Below are positions 24,531-33,309 of a stretch of DNA of 61,304 bases, piece after piece. Within the stretch, counting starts at the first letter, position 1. Each line of letters starts with the position of its first letter. The position numbers and the translations under genes were made by a program. This DNA comes from Thiogranum sp. (GTDB lineage Bacteria > Pseudomonadota > Gammaproteobacteria > DSM-19610), in contig JAGXGS010000075.1 of NCBI GenBank assembly GCA_024636585.1, positions 1-61,304 of the forward strand, read 5' to 3'. The notes below the pieces were generated by a model. That model made no database searches and was not told the origin of the DNA. It saw only the letters and a program-made list of their open reading frames with translations.

Positions 24531-26109
24531 ACGACAGGCGCACGGCGTCACTGTGCCACTCATGGCGATGCTGGCGATCCTGTATCAGCCAGTGGCGGGG
24601 AGCGCCGGCAAAGCGGAGCAATCCGCTACCGATGTGCTGAAGCTTTATACGAGTCACTGTGGTGAATGTCATGGCGCCCAGCGTCTTGGCGCCATGGGTC
24701 CAGCGTTGCTCCAGGAAAATCTTCAGCGCCTGAAGCTGACAGAGGCCATCGACGTCATCGCCCATGGGCGCGCCGCGACCCAGATGCCTGCGTTTGCCGA
24801 CACGCTGAGCCAGGCTGAGATTCAGGCACTCGCGGAATATGTCTATACGCCGACAGCCACACCGGTGTGGGGCCTCGACGAAATCAGATCCAGCCACATT
24901 ATCCATAATCGGGATGCCGACCTGCCGGACCGGCCGGTGTTCGACGCTGATCCGCTGAACCTGTTTATTGTCGTTGAACTGGGCGATCATCACGCGACGA
25001 TTCTGGACGGCGATCGCATGGAGCCTATCCACCGCTTCCGGACGCGCTTTGCGCTGCACGGCGGTCCAAAGTATTCACCGTCCGGTCGCTTTGTGTATTT
25101 TGCGTCGCGTGACGGCTGGATCACCAAATACGATATCTACAATCTCAAACCGGTAGCCGAGATACGCGCCGGCATCAATACTCGCAATATGGCGGTCTCG
25201 GCAGACGGCCGTTATGCGTTGGTAGCAAATTATCTGCCGCATACGCTGGTGCTGCTGGACGCTGTCGATCTGCAGCCGATCAAGATCATCGATGCGGTCG
25301 GCGCCGACGGCAAAAGTTCGCGTGTCAGTGCTGTCTACACGGCCCCGCCACGCGACAGTTTTATCGCTGCGCTAAAGGATGTGCCGGAGGTCTGGGAGAT
25401 TTCCTACGCTGACGATCCGCCGCAGGGCTTCGGCAAGTGGGTGCATGATTATCGCAAGGAGAGCGGCGACGAGACGAGGCCGGAGCCATTCCCGGTGCGG
25501 CGCATCCGCGTCGACGATTACCTGGATGATTTCTTCTTCGATCAGAACTATGTGTCGATGATCGGAGCTTCGCGGCAGGGCAGCGGACAGGTGATCGATC
25601 TGGATGCGGGTCGAGTGGTGGCCGAACTGAAACTGCCCGGCATGCCACACCTGGGTTCAGGTATTACCTGGGAATACCAGGGGCGGCCGGTTCTGGCTAC
25701 GCCGAACCTGAAAGAAGGCTCGGTCAGCGTGATCGACATGCAGACCTGGGAAACCATCAGGCGCATCGATACGCTGGGGCCGGGTTTCTTTATGCGCAGC
25801 CATGAGAAAAGCCCCTATGCCTGGGTCGATGTATTCTTCGGCCCGCACAAGGACGCGGTGCATGTGATCGACAAGAAGACTCTGGAAGTGGTAAAGACAC
25901 TGAGGCCCGCGCCAGGAAAGACCGCCGCGCATGTCGAGTTCACGCGCGACGGAAAGTATGCATTGCTGAGTATCTGGGATGAAGAGGGTGCGGTGATCGT
26001 CTACGATGCCGGAACGCTGGAAGAGATCAAGCGTCTGCCCATGAACAAGCCGTCCGGCAAGTACAATGTGTACAATAAGACCCGCTACTCAGAAGGAACC
26101 AGTCACTGA
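24517..26109 (+). CDS. nirN: NirN, heme d1-binding c-type cytochrome (dihydro-heme d1 dehydrogenase)
   Basis: 530 residues, signal peptide about 30. Heme c motif CGECH (48-52) and a NirS-like propeller. Family-specific strings PHLGSGITWEYQG, FFMRSHEKSPYAWVDVFF and the ending PSGKYNVYNK separate it from NirS. In Pseudomonas aeruginosa NirN catalyses the last step of heme d1 synthesis, oxidation of the propionate side chain to acrylate, and interacts with NirF and NirS. Position downstream of the cupredoxin and upstream of the d1 genes fits this role. Possible but less likely: a second nitrite reductase. Confidence 0.9.
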   Translation: MSWSKRQAHGVTVPLMAMLAILYQPVAGSAGKAEQSATDVLKLYTSHCGECHGAQRLGAMGPALLQENLQRLKLTEAIDVIAHGRAATQMPAFADTLSQAEIQALAEYVYTPTATPVWGLDEIRSSHIIHNRDADLPDRPVFDADPLNLFIVVELGDHHATILDGDRMEPIHRFRTRFALHGGPKYSPSGRFVYFASRDGWITKYDIYNLKPVAEIRAGINTRNMAVSADGRYALVANYLPHTLVLLDAVDLQPIKIIDAVGADGKSSRVSAVYTAPPRDSFIAALKDVPEVWEISYADDPPQGFGKWVHDYRKESGDETRPEPFPVRRIRVDDYLDDFFFDQNYVSMIGASRQGSGQVIDLDAGRVVAELKLPGMPHLGSGITWEYQGRPVLATPNLKEGSVSVIDMQTWETIRRIDTLGPGFFMRSHEKSPYAWVDVFFGPHKDAVHVIDKKTLEVVKTLRPAPGKTAAHVEFTRDGKYALLSIWDEEGAVIVYDAGTLEEIKRLPMNKPSGKYNVYNKTRYSEGTSH

Positions 26110-26126
26110 CCCGCAGTTCGCGCGGT

Positions 26127-26693
26127 TTACTCCACGCCCCGGGCACGCAGGAATCCGCTGTACTGCTGATCGGTGCCGTTGATGTGGCTGATCAGCCAGT
26201 CCTTAAGAAAATCCAGTGCATGCTGCATGGCGTCTTCCTGGTTTTCTTCGTACTCGGCGAGCACGGCTTCCACCTTGCGTATCATTTTCAGGTGTTGCGC
26301 CTTGTGTGATTCGAAATCAGGATAGTCATGCGCTTCCATCAGCCCTTCTTCGTAACTGAAATGCGTCTTTGTGTAATTGACGAGCTCGTCCAGCGCCTCG
26401 CGTTCAAATTCCTCACCCGTTGAATAGTCAATCGCAGTCTGTAGCTGATTGATCAGATTCACCAGTTTTCTGTGTTGCCGGTCAATGGACTCGATGCCCA
26501 CGTTGTAGTCGTTTTTCCATTCCATGAAACGCTTGTCAGACATTTTTCTGTGAATGAAGGGAATTATTACGAGCGCGGCTACCAGTAACCAGGTCAGCGG
26601 ATTGGCCGGACCTGCCATAAGCGCCAGTATGACCGCGGTGAGGAGGGTCAGGATAAGCAGTGAAACGCCAAACATATTCAGGTGTTGATTCAT
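26127..26693 (-). CDS. Membrane-anchored bacteriohemerythrin
   Basis: 188 residues from the second in-frame ATG (26693), which has AAGGG about 9 bases upstream. Two N-terminal transmembrane segments are followed by a hemerythrin domain with iron ligands in the pattern IDRQHRKLVNLIN (His), KTHFSYEEGLM (His and Glu), ESHKAQHLKMI (His, His) and DWLISHINGTDQQY (His, Asp). Binds O2, or possibly NO, at a di-iron site on the cytoplasmic face. It is inserted between nirN and nirE on the opposite strand. It shares the intergenic FNR/DNR box with nirE, so it may be induced with denitrification. Confidence 0.88.
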   Translation of the reverse strand: MNQHLNMFGVSLLILTLLTAVILALMAGPANPLTWLLVAALVIIPFIHRKMSDKRFMEWKNDYNVGIESIDRQHRKLVNLINQLQTAIDYSTGEEFEREALDELVNYTKTHFSYEEGLMEAHDYPDFESHKAQHLKMIRKVEAVLAEYEENQEDAMQHALDFLKDWLISHINGTDQQYSGFLRARGVE

Positions 26694-26762
26694 GGGATGC
26701 ATCCCTTGTTATCGATAACTGTGGCCGGCGCTATTTTAACACTGCATACGTGCATTTGACGC

Positions 26763-26805
26763 TTGATATACATCAAGGACAGTGGAAAAGCGCGCACTCG
26801 ATAAT
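26763..26805. promoter_or_regulatory. FNR/DNR box and -10 between hemerythrin and nirE
   Basis: TTGATATACATCAA (26763-26776) is a perfect TTGAT-N4-ATCAA site. GATAAT at 26800-26805 follows at nearly the same spacing as in the nirS promoter, giving a probable class II activated start near 26812 for nirE and the d1 operon. The palindrome lies about 70 bases upstream of the divergent hemerythrin start and could also act on it. Confidence 0.8.
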
Positions 26806-26856
26806 CGCCGCACAGATTGATGCGGAAAGCAGTCGCACAAAACTCGGGAGACAAAG

Positions 26857-27636
26857 GTGGGAACAGAGGCAAAGATCTTTCTCGTAGGAGCTGGCCCGGG
26901 CGATCCGGATCTGCTCACGTTGAAGGCATTGCGACTCATCCAGACTGCCGACATCCTCGTCTACGATCGTCTTGTTTCACCCGAAATACTCAGCCTCGTT
27001 CCGAATTCCGTGCCGCGCCTCTTTGTTGGAAAGGCAACCGGACGACACACTCTGAGTCAACTGGAAATCAACGTACTACTGGTTGACCTGGCGCGCAGCA
27101 ATCAGCGCGTGGTGCGACTGAAGGGTGGCGATCCATTCGTGTTCGGGCGCGGAGGGGAAGAAGCGCTGGCACTGGCAAAACAGCGCATAGCATTTGAAGT
27201 AGTGCCCGGCATCACCGCGGCCCAGGCCTGTGCAGCCTATGCAGGTATTCCGCTGACGCACCGTGGACTCGCACAGGGAGTGCATTTCATTACCGGCCAC
27301 TGCAAAGATAACGAAACGCTGGTGATCGATCCTGCAACCCTGGCTGATCCGGATCAGACACTGGTGATTTACATGGGACTCGCCAACCTTTCGCAGATCG
27401 TAAGTGACCTCACGAGTTCTGGCCGCGCAATGGATACGCCGGTCGCCATCGTCGAACGGGGTACGACACCGCGCCAACGCAATATCTTCACGACGATTGC
27501 ACAGCTGAATGATGCCGCGTCTGCACACGCAATCGAATCCCCTGCCTTGCTGATCATCGGGAAGGTCGTATCGCTCGCCGCCGAACTCGACTGGTTCATG
27601 CCGGTGATGCAGGAAATGGAAGCCCGCTATGCGTGA
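26857..27636 (+). CDS. nirE: Uroporphyrinogen-III C-methyltransferase (heme d1 branch)
   Basis: 259 residues from a GTG start with GGGAG nearby. SUMT motifs: VGAGPGDPDLLTLKA at the N-terminus, LKGGDPFVFGRGGEEA, then VPGITAAQACAAYAGIPLTH across two elements. It methylates uroporphyrinogen III at C2 and C7 using SAM, giving precorrin-2, the first committed step to siroheme, cobalamin and heme d1. Location at the head of the nirC-F-DL-G-H-J genes supports NirE over CysG/CobA. Overlaps nirC by 8 bases. Confidence 0.93.
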   Translation: MGTEAKIFLVGAGPGDPDLLTLKALRLIQTADILVYDRLVSPEILSLVPNSVPRLFVGKATGRHTLSQLEINVLLVDLARSNQRVVRLKGGDPFVFGRGGEEALALAKQRIAFEVVPGITAAQACAAYAGIPLTHRGLAQGVHFITGHCKDNETLVIDPATLADPDQTLVIYMGLANLSQIVSDLTSSGRAMDTPVAIVERGTTPRQRNIFTTIAQLNDAASAHAIESPALLIIGKVVSLAAELDWFMPVMQEMEARYA

Positions 27637-27955
27637 GTCTCTGATGTTAATCATGCTGTGCGCGCTGACTGCATCCGCAGGTGCGAATGCGGACCGGCTG
27701 TCGGTGCAACGTCAGCAGGAGCTGAAGGATCTGGTGCACCAGGATTGCGGTTCCTGTCATGGCATGCGACTGACCGGCGGACTCGGTCCGGCGCTGACGC
27801 CGCAGGCGTTGCAGGGGAAGAATCATGAGTTTGTTACAGCGACCATCAGCGAAGGCCGCCTCGGCACACCGATGCCACCCTGGCGCAGCTTGCTCTCCGC
27901 GTCCGAAATCCATTGGATAGCGGACTACCTGAAGGGTTGGGAGGGCAAGCGATGA
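27629..27955 (+). CDS. nirC: NirC-type cytochrome c
   Basis: 108 residues. Signal peptide about 22 residues (ending ANA), single heme motif CGSCH followed by GMRLTGGLGPALTPQAL, and the late GTPMPPWRSLL segment supplying the Met ligand. This matches NirC, the small monoheme cytochrome of nir clusters, which can donate electrons to NirS and may take part in NirN-dependent d1 maturation. Overlaps both nirE and nirF. Confidence 0.88.
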   Translation: MRESLMLIMLCALTASAGANADRLSVQRQQELKDLVHQDCGSCHGMRLTGGLGPALTPQALQGKNHEFVTATISEGRLGTPMPPWRSLLSASEIHWIADYLKGWEGKR

Positions 27956-29118
27956 TGCGCTTTGCGGCCAGCCTGATGTTATGCCTGTGCAGCATCCAGG
28001 CAGCTGCTGCGCCACGCGGCACTGGCGACCTGGGGGTGGTGATAGAGCGCGCCACGGGACAAGTGCTGGTGGTGGAACACAGCACCGATACGCGGCTGGC
28101 GGAAATTGACGGTCTCGGCGATCTGTCGCATGCCTCGGTAGTGTTTTCGCGTGATGCACGCTACGCCTATGTATTCGGACGTGATGGTGGTCTGACCAAA
28201 GTGGATCTGCTGGATGCGCGCATTGTCAAACGGGTGATGCAGGCCGGCAACAGCATCGGCGGTGCGATCTCCCAGGATGGAAAGCTGGTTGCGGTGTCCA
28301 ACTACGAACCGGGCGGTGTGAAGGTATTCGACGCAGCTTCCCTGGATCTGGTCGCCGAGATTCCTGCCGAGTACGCGCCGGGCAGTTTTTCCAAGACCGT
28401 GGGGCTGGTGGATGCGCCCGGCAATCGCTTTGTGTTCAGCCTGTATGACGGCAACCAGATCTGGATTGCCGATATGACTGATCCGGAAAAACCATCGATC
28501 ACGCGTTTCAAAGATGCCGGCAAGGCCCCTTATGACGCGCTGATTACACCGGACGGACGTTATTACATCGCCGGCCTGTTCGGCGAAGACAGTCTCGCGC
28601 TGGTCGATCTATGGCATATCGAGAAGGGCGTGAAAAAGATCCTCGCCGGCTATGCGAAGCGGGACGAACAGCTGCCGGTGTACAAAATGCCCCACCTGGA
28701 AGGCTGGGCGATGGCCGGAGAGCATGTCTTCGTGCCCGCAATCGGTCAGTCAAAAGTACTGGTAGTCAATGCGCGCACCTGGGAGCAGGAAACTGAGATC
28801 GATGTGCAGGGTCAACCGGTGTTTGTGATGGCGCGTCCCGACGGCCGCCAGGTTTGGGTGAACTTTGCCTTTCCGAATAATGATCAAGTCCAGGTCATCG
28901 ATGTGGAGTCGCACCGGGTTGTGAAAACACTGGCGCCCGGAAAATCGGTGTTACACATGGAATTCACGCCACGCGGGGAAAAAGTATGGGTGTCGGTTCG
29001 CGACGATGACCGCATAGCCGTTTATGACACTTATACGCTGGAACAGCTGAAGGTACTGCCGGCGCTCAAGCCCAGCGGCATATTTTTCACCGACCGCGCA
29101 CACCGCACTGGATTGTAG
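27952..29118 (+). CDS. nirF: Heme d1 biosynthesis protein NirF
   Basis: 388 residues. Starts at ATG 27952 overlapping the nirC stop (ATGA); an ATG follows immediately at 27955. Signal-like N-terminus (SLMLCLCSIQAAAAP), so periplasmic, possibly lipid-free. The rest is a d1-type beta-propeller without a heme c domain, with repeats such as VVFSRDARYAYVFGRDGG, NYEPGGVKVFD and KMPHLEGWAM. NirF is required for a late step of heme d1 formation in the periplasm and binds the d1 precursor. Confidence 0.93.
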   Translation: MMRFAASLMLCLCSIQAAAAPRGTGDLGVVIERATGQVLVVEHSTDTRLAEIDGLGDLSHASVVFSRDARYAYVFGRDGGLTKVDLLDARIVKRVMQAGNSIGGAISQDGKLVAVSNYEPGGVKVFDAASLDLVAEIPAEYAPGSFSKTVGLVDAPGNRFVFSLYDGNQIWIADMTDPEKPSITRFKDAGKAPYDALITPDGRYYIAGLFGEDSLALVDLWHIEKGVKKILAGYAKRDEQLPVYKMPHLEGWAMAGEHVFVPAIGQSKVLVVNARTWEQETEIDVQGQPVFVMARPDGRQVWVNFAFPNNDQVQVIDVESHRVVKTLAPGKSVLHMEFTPRGEKVWVSVRDDDRIAVYDTYTLEQLKVLPALKPSGIFFTDRAHRTGL

Positions 29119-29120
29119 GC

Positions 29121-30110
29121 ATGGAGACCCTGACTGAAAAACTGCTTAACGATTTTCAACGGGATTTCCCACTCAGCCCGCAGCCGTTCGCGCAGATGGC
29201 CAGGTTGCTGAACACCAGCCAGGAACAGGTGCTGGCGCTGCTAGGGGAACTTCAGGCCAGTGGCGCAGTGAGTCGTGTCGGAGCAGTATTCCGTCCGAAC
29301 ACGGTAGGAGTCAGCACTCTGGCCGCCCTGGCAGCGCCCCCCGAACAACTGGAAACGCTGGCAGCGATCATCAGCGCCTGTCCGCAGGTCAACCACAATT
29401 ATGAACGCGAGCATCGTTTCAATCTCTGGTTCGTCGTCACCGCGCAACATCAGACGGCGCTGAAACAGACCCTGAAAACGCTGGAGCGGGATACCGGATA
29501 CCCGATTCTTTCACTGCCGCTGGTGCGCGATTACCACATTGACCTGGGTTTCCCCATGCATCTGCAGGAGCAGGCGAAGATCAGTCCGCTGGCACAGCAG
29601 AATGAAGCATGTACGGCGTTCATGGAACCCGCACTGGGTAATGCCGAAGATTTGATAGAAGCGATTCAGGATGGGCTGCCGCTGGTGGCGAGGCCCTATC
29701 AGGCAATTGGTGTTCGACTTGGCTGCTCCGAACAAATTGTCATCGACAGGCTCGGCAGCATGCTCGATGCCGGCGTCATCAAGCGGCTGGGCGTGGTGGT
29801 GCGCCATCACGAGCTGGGATATCGCGCCAACGCCATGGTGGTGTGGGACGTGCCGGATGAGCGGATCGATCAGCTGGGGGTGCTGCTGGGGCGCCAGGAT
29901 TGCGTAACTCTGTGCTATCAGCGTCCCCGGCGACTTCCGGACTGGCCTTATAACCTGTTCTGCATGGTGCACGGCCGTGATCGCAGTGACGTAATGGCGT
30001 GCATCGAGCGCATGGCCGGGGGGCTGGAACTCGAGTCGGTTCCACACAGCATATTGTTCAGCGGGCGGCGCTTCAAACAGCGCGGCGCGCGTTACCGGAC
30101 CAGGCACTGA
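29121..30110 (+). CDS. nirDL: Fused NirD-NirL siroheme decarboxylase subunit
   Basis: 329 residues, two Lrp/AsnC-like modules in tandem. The first (1-160) contains LLNTSQEQVLALLGEL as a helix-turn-helix and EREHRFNLWFVVTA. The second (170-329) contains RLGCSEQIVIDRL, VVRHHELGYRANAMVVW and CYQRPRRLPDWPYNLFCMVH. In organisms with separate genes these are NirD and NirL. The complex decarboxylates the C12 and C18 acetates of siroheme to give 12,18-didecarboxysiroheme. Two bases separate it from nirF, and it overlaps nirG by one base. Confidence 0.92.
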   Translation: METLTEKLLNDFQRDFPLSPQPFAQMARLLNTSQEQVLALLGELQASGAVSRVGAVFRPNTVGVSTLAALAAPPEQLETLAAIISACPQVNHNYEREHRFNLWFVVTAQHQTALKQTLKTLERDTGYPILSLPLVRDYHIDLGFPMHLQEQAKISPLAQQNEACTAFMEPALGNAEDLIEAIQDGLPLVARPYQAIGVRLGCSEQIVIDRLGSMLDAGVIKRLGVVVRHHELGYRANAMVVWDVPDERIDQLGVLLGRQDCVTLCYQRPRRLPDWPYNLFCMVHGRDRSDVMACIERMAGGLELESVPHSILFSGRRFKQRGARYRTRH

Positions 30111-30553
30111 TGGATAATCTGGATCGACGTATTATCAATGAACTGCAGGTCGACTTCCCGGTTTGCGAACGTCCCTTCAAAGCGGCGGCGGAACGGCTCG
30201 GCACTACCGAAAGTGAACTCATTACGCGCCTGCGGTGCATGCTCGATGACGGCCTGTTGACCCGCTTTGGCCCGCTGTTCCACGCCGAACGTATGGGCGG
30301 TGCGCTGAGCCTGTGCGCGATGCAGGTTCCGGTCGAGCATTTCGATCAGGTGGCGGCGCAGGTAAATGCATTTCCCGAGGTCGCGCACAATTACCAGCGC
30401 GATCATGAGATGAATATGTGGTTTGTGCTGGCAACCGAGACGCCGGAAGGACTGGAAGCGACGATTCGGGAAATCGAATCGGAAACCGGTCTGCCGGTAT
30501 TTAATCTGCCCAAGCAGGAAGAATTTTTTGTTAACTTGCACTTCCAAGTATAA
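30110..30553 (+). CDS. nirG: Siroheme decarboxylase subunit NirG
   Basis: 147 residues. The start ATG overlaps the nirDL stop by one base. An AsnC-type winged helix (AAERLGTTESELITRL) precedes an RAM-like domain with FPEVAHNYQRDHEMNMWFV split across strand and helix. The N-terminal-type pattern resembles NirD/NirG rather than NirH/NirL. It works with NirDL and NirH in siroheme decarboxylation. Four bases separate it from nirH. Confidence 0.88.
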   Translation: MDNLDRRIINELQVDFPVCERPFKAAAERLGTTESELITRLRCMLDDGLLTRFGPLFHAERMGGALSLCAMQVPVEHFDQVAAQVNAFPEVAHNYQRDHEMNMWFVLATETPEGLEATIREIESETGLPVFNLPKQEEFFVNLHFQV

Positions 30554-30557
30554 CACG

Positions 30558-31058
30558 ATGGACAACGCACGCAGGGATGAATTTACAGAACTGGATCGCC
30601 GTATCGTACTCGCGGCACAGTCCGGATTACCGCTGGATGTCCGGCCTTATGACTATCTGGCATCGGAGCTGGGCGTAACACCCGAGGTGTTGATGGACCG
30701 CCTGCAGGCCATGCAGACCGATGGGCGCATTCGTCGCATTGGCGTGGTGCCAAATCATTACCGGCTCGGATATATCGCCAACGGGATGTCGGTGTGGGAC
30801 ATCGCAAACGGCGACGTGCAGGCGGTTGGCAGGCAGGTCGGTGCGATGGAGATCGTCAGTCATTGTTATCACCGTCCCCGCAGGTTGCCGGGCTGGCCAT
30901 ACAATCTGTTCGCGATGGTGCACGGACGCAGTCAGGATGAGGTGATGGCCAAGGTGGCCCGGATTGCGCAGTTGCTCGGTCATCGGGCACGCCAGCACGA
31001 TGTGCTGTTCAGTACCCGGATTCTGAAGAAAACCGGGCTGCGCCTGGCAGGAGGTTGA
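30558..31058 (+). CDS. nirH: Siroheme decarboxylase subunit NirH
   Basis: 166 residues. Winged-helix part (ASELGVTPEVLMDRLQAM) followed by RIRRIGVVPNHYRLGY, HCYHRPRRLPGWPYNLF and AMVHGRSQDEV, the NirH/NirL signature. A His in each of the NHYRLGY and HCYHRPR stretches fits the active-site His described in this family. The last codon is directly followed by the nirJ ATG. Confidence 0.9.
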   Translation: MDNARRDEFTELDRRIVLAAQSGLPLDVRPYDYLASELGVTPEVLMDRLQAMQTDGRIRRIGVVPNHYRLGYIANGMSVWDIANGDVQAVGRQVGAMEIVSHCYHRPRRLPGWPYNLFAMVHGRSQDEVMAKVARIAQLLGHRARQHDVLFSTRILKKTGLRLAGG

Positions 31059-32270
31059 ATGTTTCGCATATCACAATATATGCAGGAGTTGCGCGCGCCG
31101 CTGGATGATCCGCGCATGCGCAAGCCGGCCGGACCGGTAGTGATCTGGAACCTGGTCCGCCGCTGCAATCTCACCTGCAAACACTGTTACTCGATTTCCG
31201 CGGACATTGACTTTCCCGGTGAGCTCGATACCGGGGAAGTGTTCGAGGTGATGAAGGATCTGCGTGGATTTCATGTACCTGTGTTGATTCTGTCCGGCGG
31301 CGAGCCGCTGCTCCGACCCGACATTTTCGAAATCTCCCGCTATGCAAAGGAACTGGGCTTTTATGTCGGCCTGTCCACAAACGGCACGCTCATCGATGAA
31401 AGCATGATCGACCGCATTGCCGCGGTGGGTTATGACTATGTCGGTATCAGCATCGATGGCATCCGCGAAACGCACGACTGGTTCCGGCAGAAGCAGGGCG
31501 CCTTTGATGCGTCCATGCATGCCATCCGCCTGTGCCGTGACGCCGGAATCAAGGTCGGCATGCGTTTTACGCCGACCCAGGACAATGCCGCGGAGTTGCC
31601 GGAACTGCTCGAGGTGATGGACCGCGAGCGGGTCGACAAGCTGTATGTCTCGCACCTGAATTACGGCGGGCGCGGCAATCGCAACCGGCGTTCAGATGTG
31701 GTGCATCAGACCACGCGCTGGGTGATGGACCTCCTGTTCGATGCCAGCTGGGCTGATGTAAAAGCCGGCCGCAAGCGCGAATTCGTCACCGGAAACAACG
31801 ATGCCGACGGCGTCTATCTGCTGCACTGGGTGCAGCGTAATATGCCGGAACAGTATGATTACATGCGCCGACGCCTGGCCGCCTGGGGTGGCAATTCCTC
31901 CGGTGTGAATATCGCCAATATCGATAACCTCGGGAATGTGCATCCTGACACCTTCTGGTGGAACTATAACCTCGGCAATGTGAAGGAACGGCCGTTTTCG
32001 GACATCTGGCCGGATACCGGCGATCCGCTGATGGCGGGCCTGAAAGCATCGCCGCGACCGTTGCAGGGGCGCTGTCGGGTGTGTCGCTACCAGGATGTCT
32101 GCGGCGGCAATACCCGGGTGCGCGCGTTTCAGACCACCGGCGATCCCTGGTGGGAAGATCCGGCCTGTTATCTGGATGATGAGGAACTCGGCATTCGTGA
32201 AGAAGAGTACGCCGATGACAGGGTGCAGCCGGCCGAACTCGCCATTCGCACCATTCGACGGGCCAGCTAG
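31059..32270 (+). CDS. nirJ: Radical SAM heme d1 synthase NirJ
   Basis: 403 residues. The radical SAM cluster motif is CNLTCKHCY (CX3CX2C, Cys about 36-43), followed by ILSGGEPLLRPD and SIDGIRETHD. A C-terminal SPASM-like auxiliary cluster region has CRVCRYQDVCGG and a late Cys (DPACYLDD). NirJ removes the propionate chains at C3 and C8 of didecarboxysiroheme and installs the oxo groups. Last gene of the nirE operon; GAGGTTGA precedes the start. Its stop codon shares a CTAG with the ctaA stop on the other strand. Confidence 0.94.
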   Translation: MFRISQYMQELRAPLDDPRMRKPAGPVVIWNLVRRCNLTCKHCYSISADIDFPGELDTGEVFEVMKDLRGFHVPVLILSGGEPLLRPDIFEISRYAKELGFYVGLSTNGTLIDESMIDRIAAVGYDYVGISIDGIRETHDWFRQKQGAFDASMHAIRLCRDAGIKVGMRFTPTQDNAAELPELLEVMDRERVDKLYVSHLNYGGRGNRNRRSDVVHQTTRWVMDLLFDASWADVKAGRKREFVTGNNDADGVYLLHWVQRNMPEQYDYMRRRLAAWGGNSSGVNIANIDNLGNVHPDTFWWNYNLGNVKERPFSDIWPDTGDPLMAGLKASPRPLQGRCRVCRYQDVCGGNTRVRAFQTTGDPWWEDPACYLDDEELGIREEEYADDRVQPAELAIRTIRRAS

Positions 32271-33241
32271 GTGCGCGCCGGTCGTCCGTGCGGCGTCGTG
32301 AGATGGATGAGATTGACGACCGCCAGCAACAACAGCGCGGCCACTGCATTGTGCAGCGTGACCAGCAGCAGAGGCAGTTCCGTCAGCACCATGCCGGCAC
32401 CGAGAACGACCTGGATGAGGAGCAATACTGCAATGCTGATGCCGGTGCCGCGGAACCGCGCGTCCAGGCGCATGGCCCTGAATGCCAGTGCACCGAGCAG
32501 CAGAACGGTCACGACAGCGCCCAGCCGGTGTGTCATGTGTACGGTTTTTTGCACCGCACCGGTGATCACTTTGCCGCTGTCACCGATGCTGAGCCGGGTC
32601 ACTGGATCAAAGCCCTCGCGCAGGTTTTCCAGCGACTGCCAGGCGCCGTTGCAGCCCGGCAATGAAGCACATGCCGGACCGGAAAAACTGGCGCTGGTCC
32701 AGGCTCCAAGGCCAAGCTGTATGACGAGCACCAGCATTGCCAGCAGCGTCCAGCGCCGCAAGCCCGGTGGCGGCGCGTCTGGCACCGGCTCGGCGGCACG
32801 CTGGCCCATCCACCAGAGCAACGCCAGCATCGCCATGCCACCACCGAGGTTGCCGAGGGTGACCACCGGCAGATCCGGTGACGGCGTGCTGTACCCGAGC
32901 ACCGACAGGAATACGGTTAAAGCGAATACCAGCAACGGCGCGACTATGCCGACTCCGGCCGGCCGCCGCCCGCGTATCGCCATCAGGGTAATGACCAGTA
33001 CCACCAGGCCGAGCAGGCTTGCGGCGAGGCGGTGTACCGCGCCCGCCGTAGACGTGGGTACCAGACCGGTCGGACGTTCGACTGCAATATATCCGAAGCA
33101 GTCCGGCCAGTCCGCGCAACCCACGCCGATGCTCGCCAGCCGCAGGTGCGCACTCAGCACCACGGCCGCGAATGTCAGCAGCAGGGCCAGGAACACCAGT
33201 GAGGTAAAGATGCCGCCTTTGGATTTGTCGTTGTTGGCCAT
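32267..33241 (-). CDS. ctaA: Heme A synthase (COX15/CtaA family)
   Basis: 324 residues, eight predicted membrane helices in two four-helix halves. VRL-type region LSAHLRLASIGVGCADWPDCFG contains the paired Cys; HRLAASLLGLV, HMTHRLGAVV and LHNAVAALLLL provide the heme-binding His. It converts heme O to heme A for a heme-copper oxidase. Its presence in this block, together with a CtaB homologue, argues that one of the heme-copper enzymes here uses heme A. Divergent from the subunit I-like gene at 33310; convergent with nirJ. Confidence 0.9.
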   Translation of the reverse strand: MANNDKSKGGIFTSLVFLALLLTFAAVVLSAHLRLASIGVGCADWPDCFGYIAVERPTGLVPTSTAGAVHRLAASLLGLVVLVITLMAIRGRRPAGVGIVAPLLVFALTVFLSVLGYSTPSPDLPVVTLGNLGGGMAMLALLWWMGQRAAEPVPDAPPPGLRRWTLLAMLVLVIQLGLGAWTSASFSGPACASLPGCNGAWQSLENLREGFDPVTRLSIGDSGKVITGAVQKTVHMTHRLGAVVTVLLLGALAFRAMRLDARFRGTGISIAVLLLIQVVLGAGMVLTELPLLLVTLHNAVAALLLLAVVNLIHLTTPHGRPART

Positions 33242-33309
33242 GGCCTGTGCTTATTACACAGACCTGGCGGAAATGTCAAAAGCATCCAGCGTGGAGGGAG
33301 ATAGCGGAT

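Noticed and set aside
24517-26109. Second cytochrome cd1 nitrite reductase
   Set aside because: The motifs PHLGSGITW and RSHEKSPYAWVD fit NirN rather than NirS, and the gene lies beside heme d1 synthesis genes.
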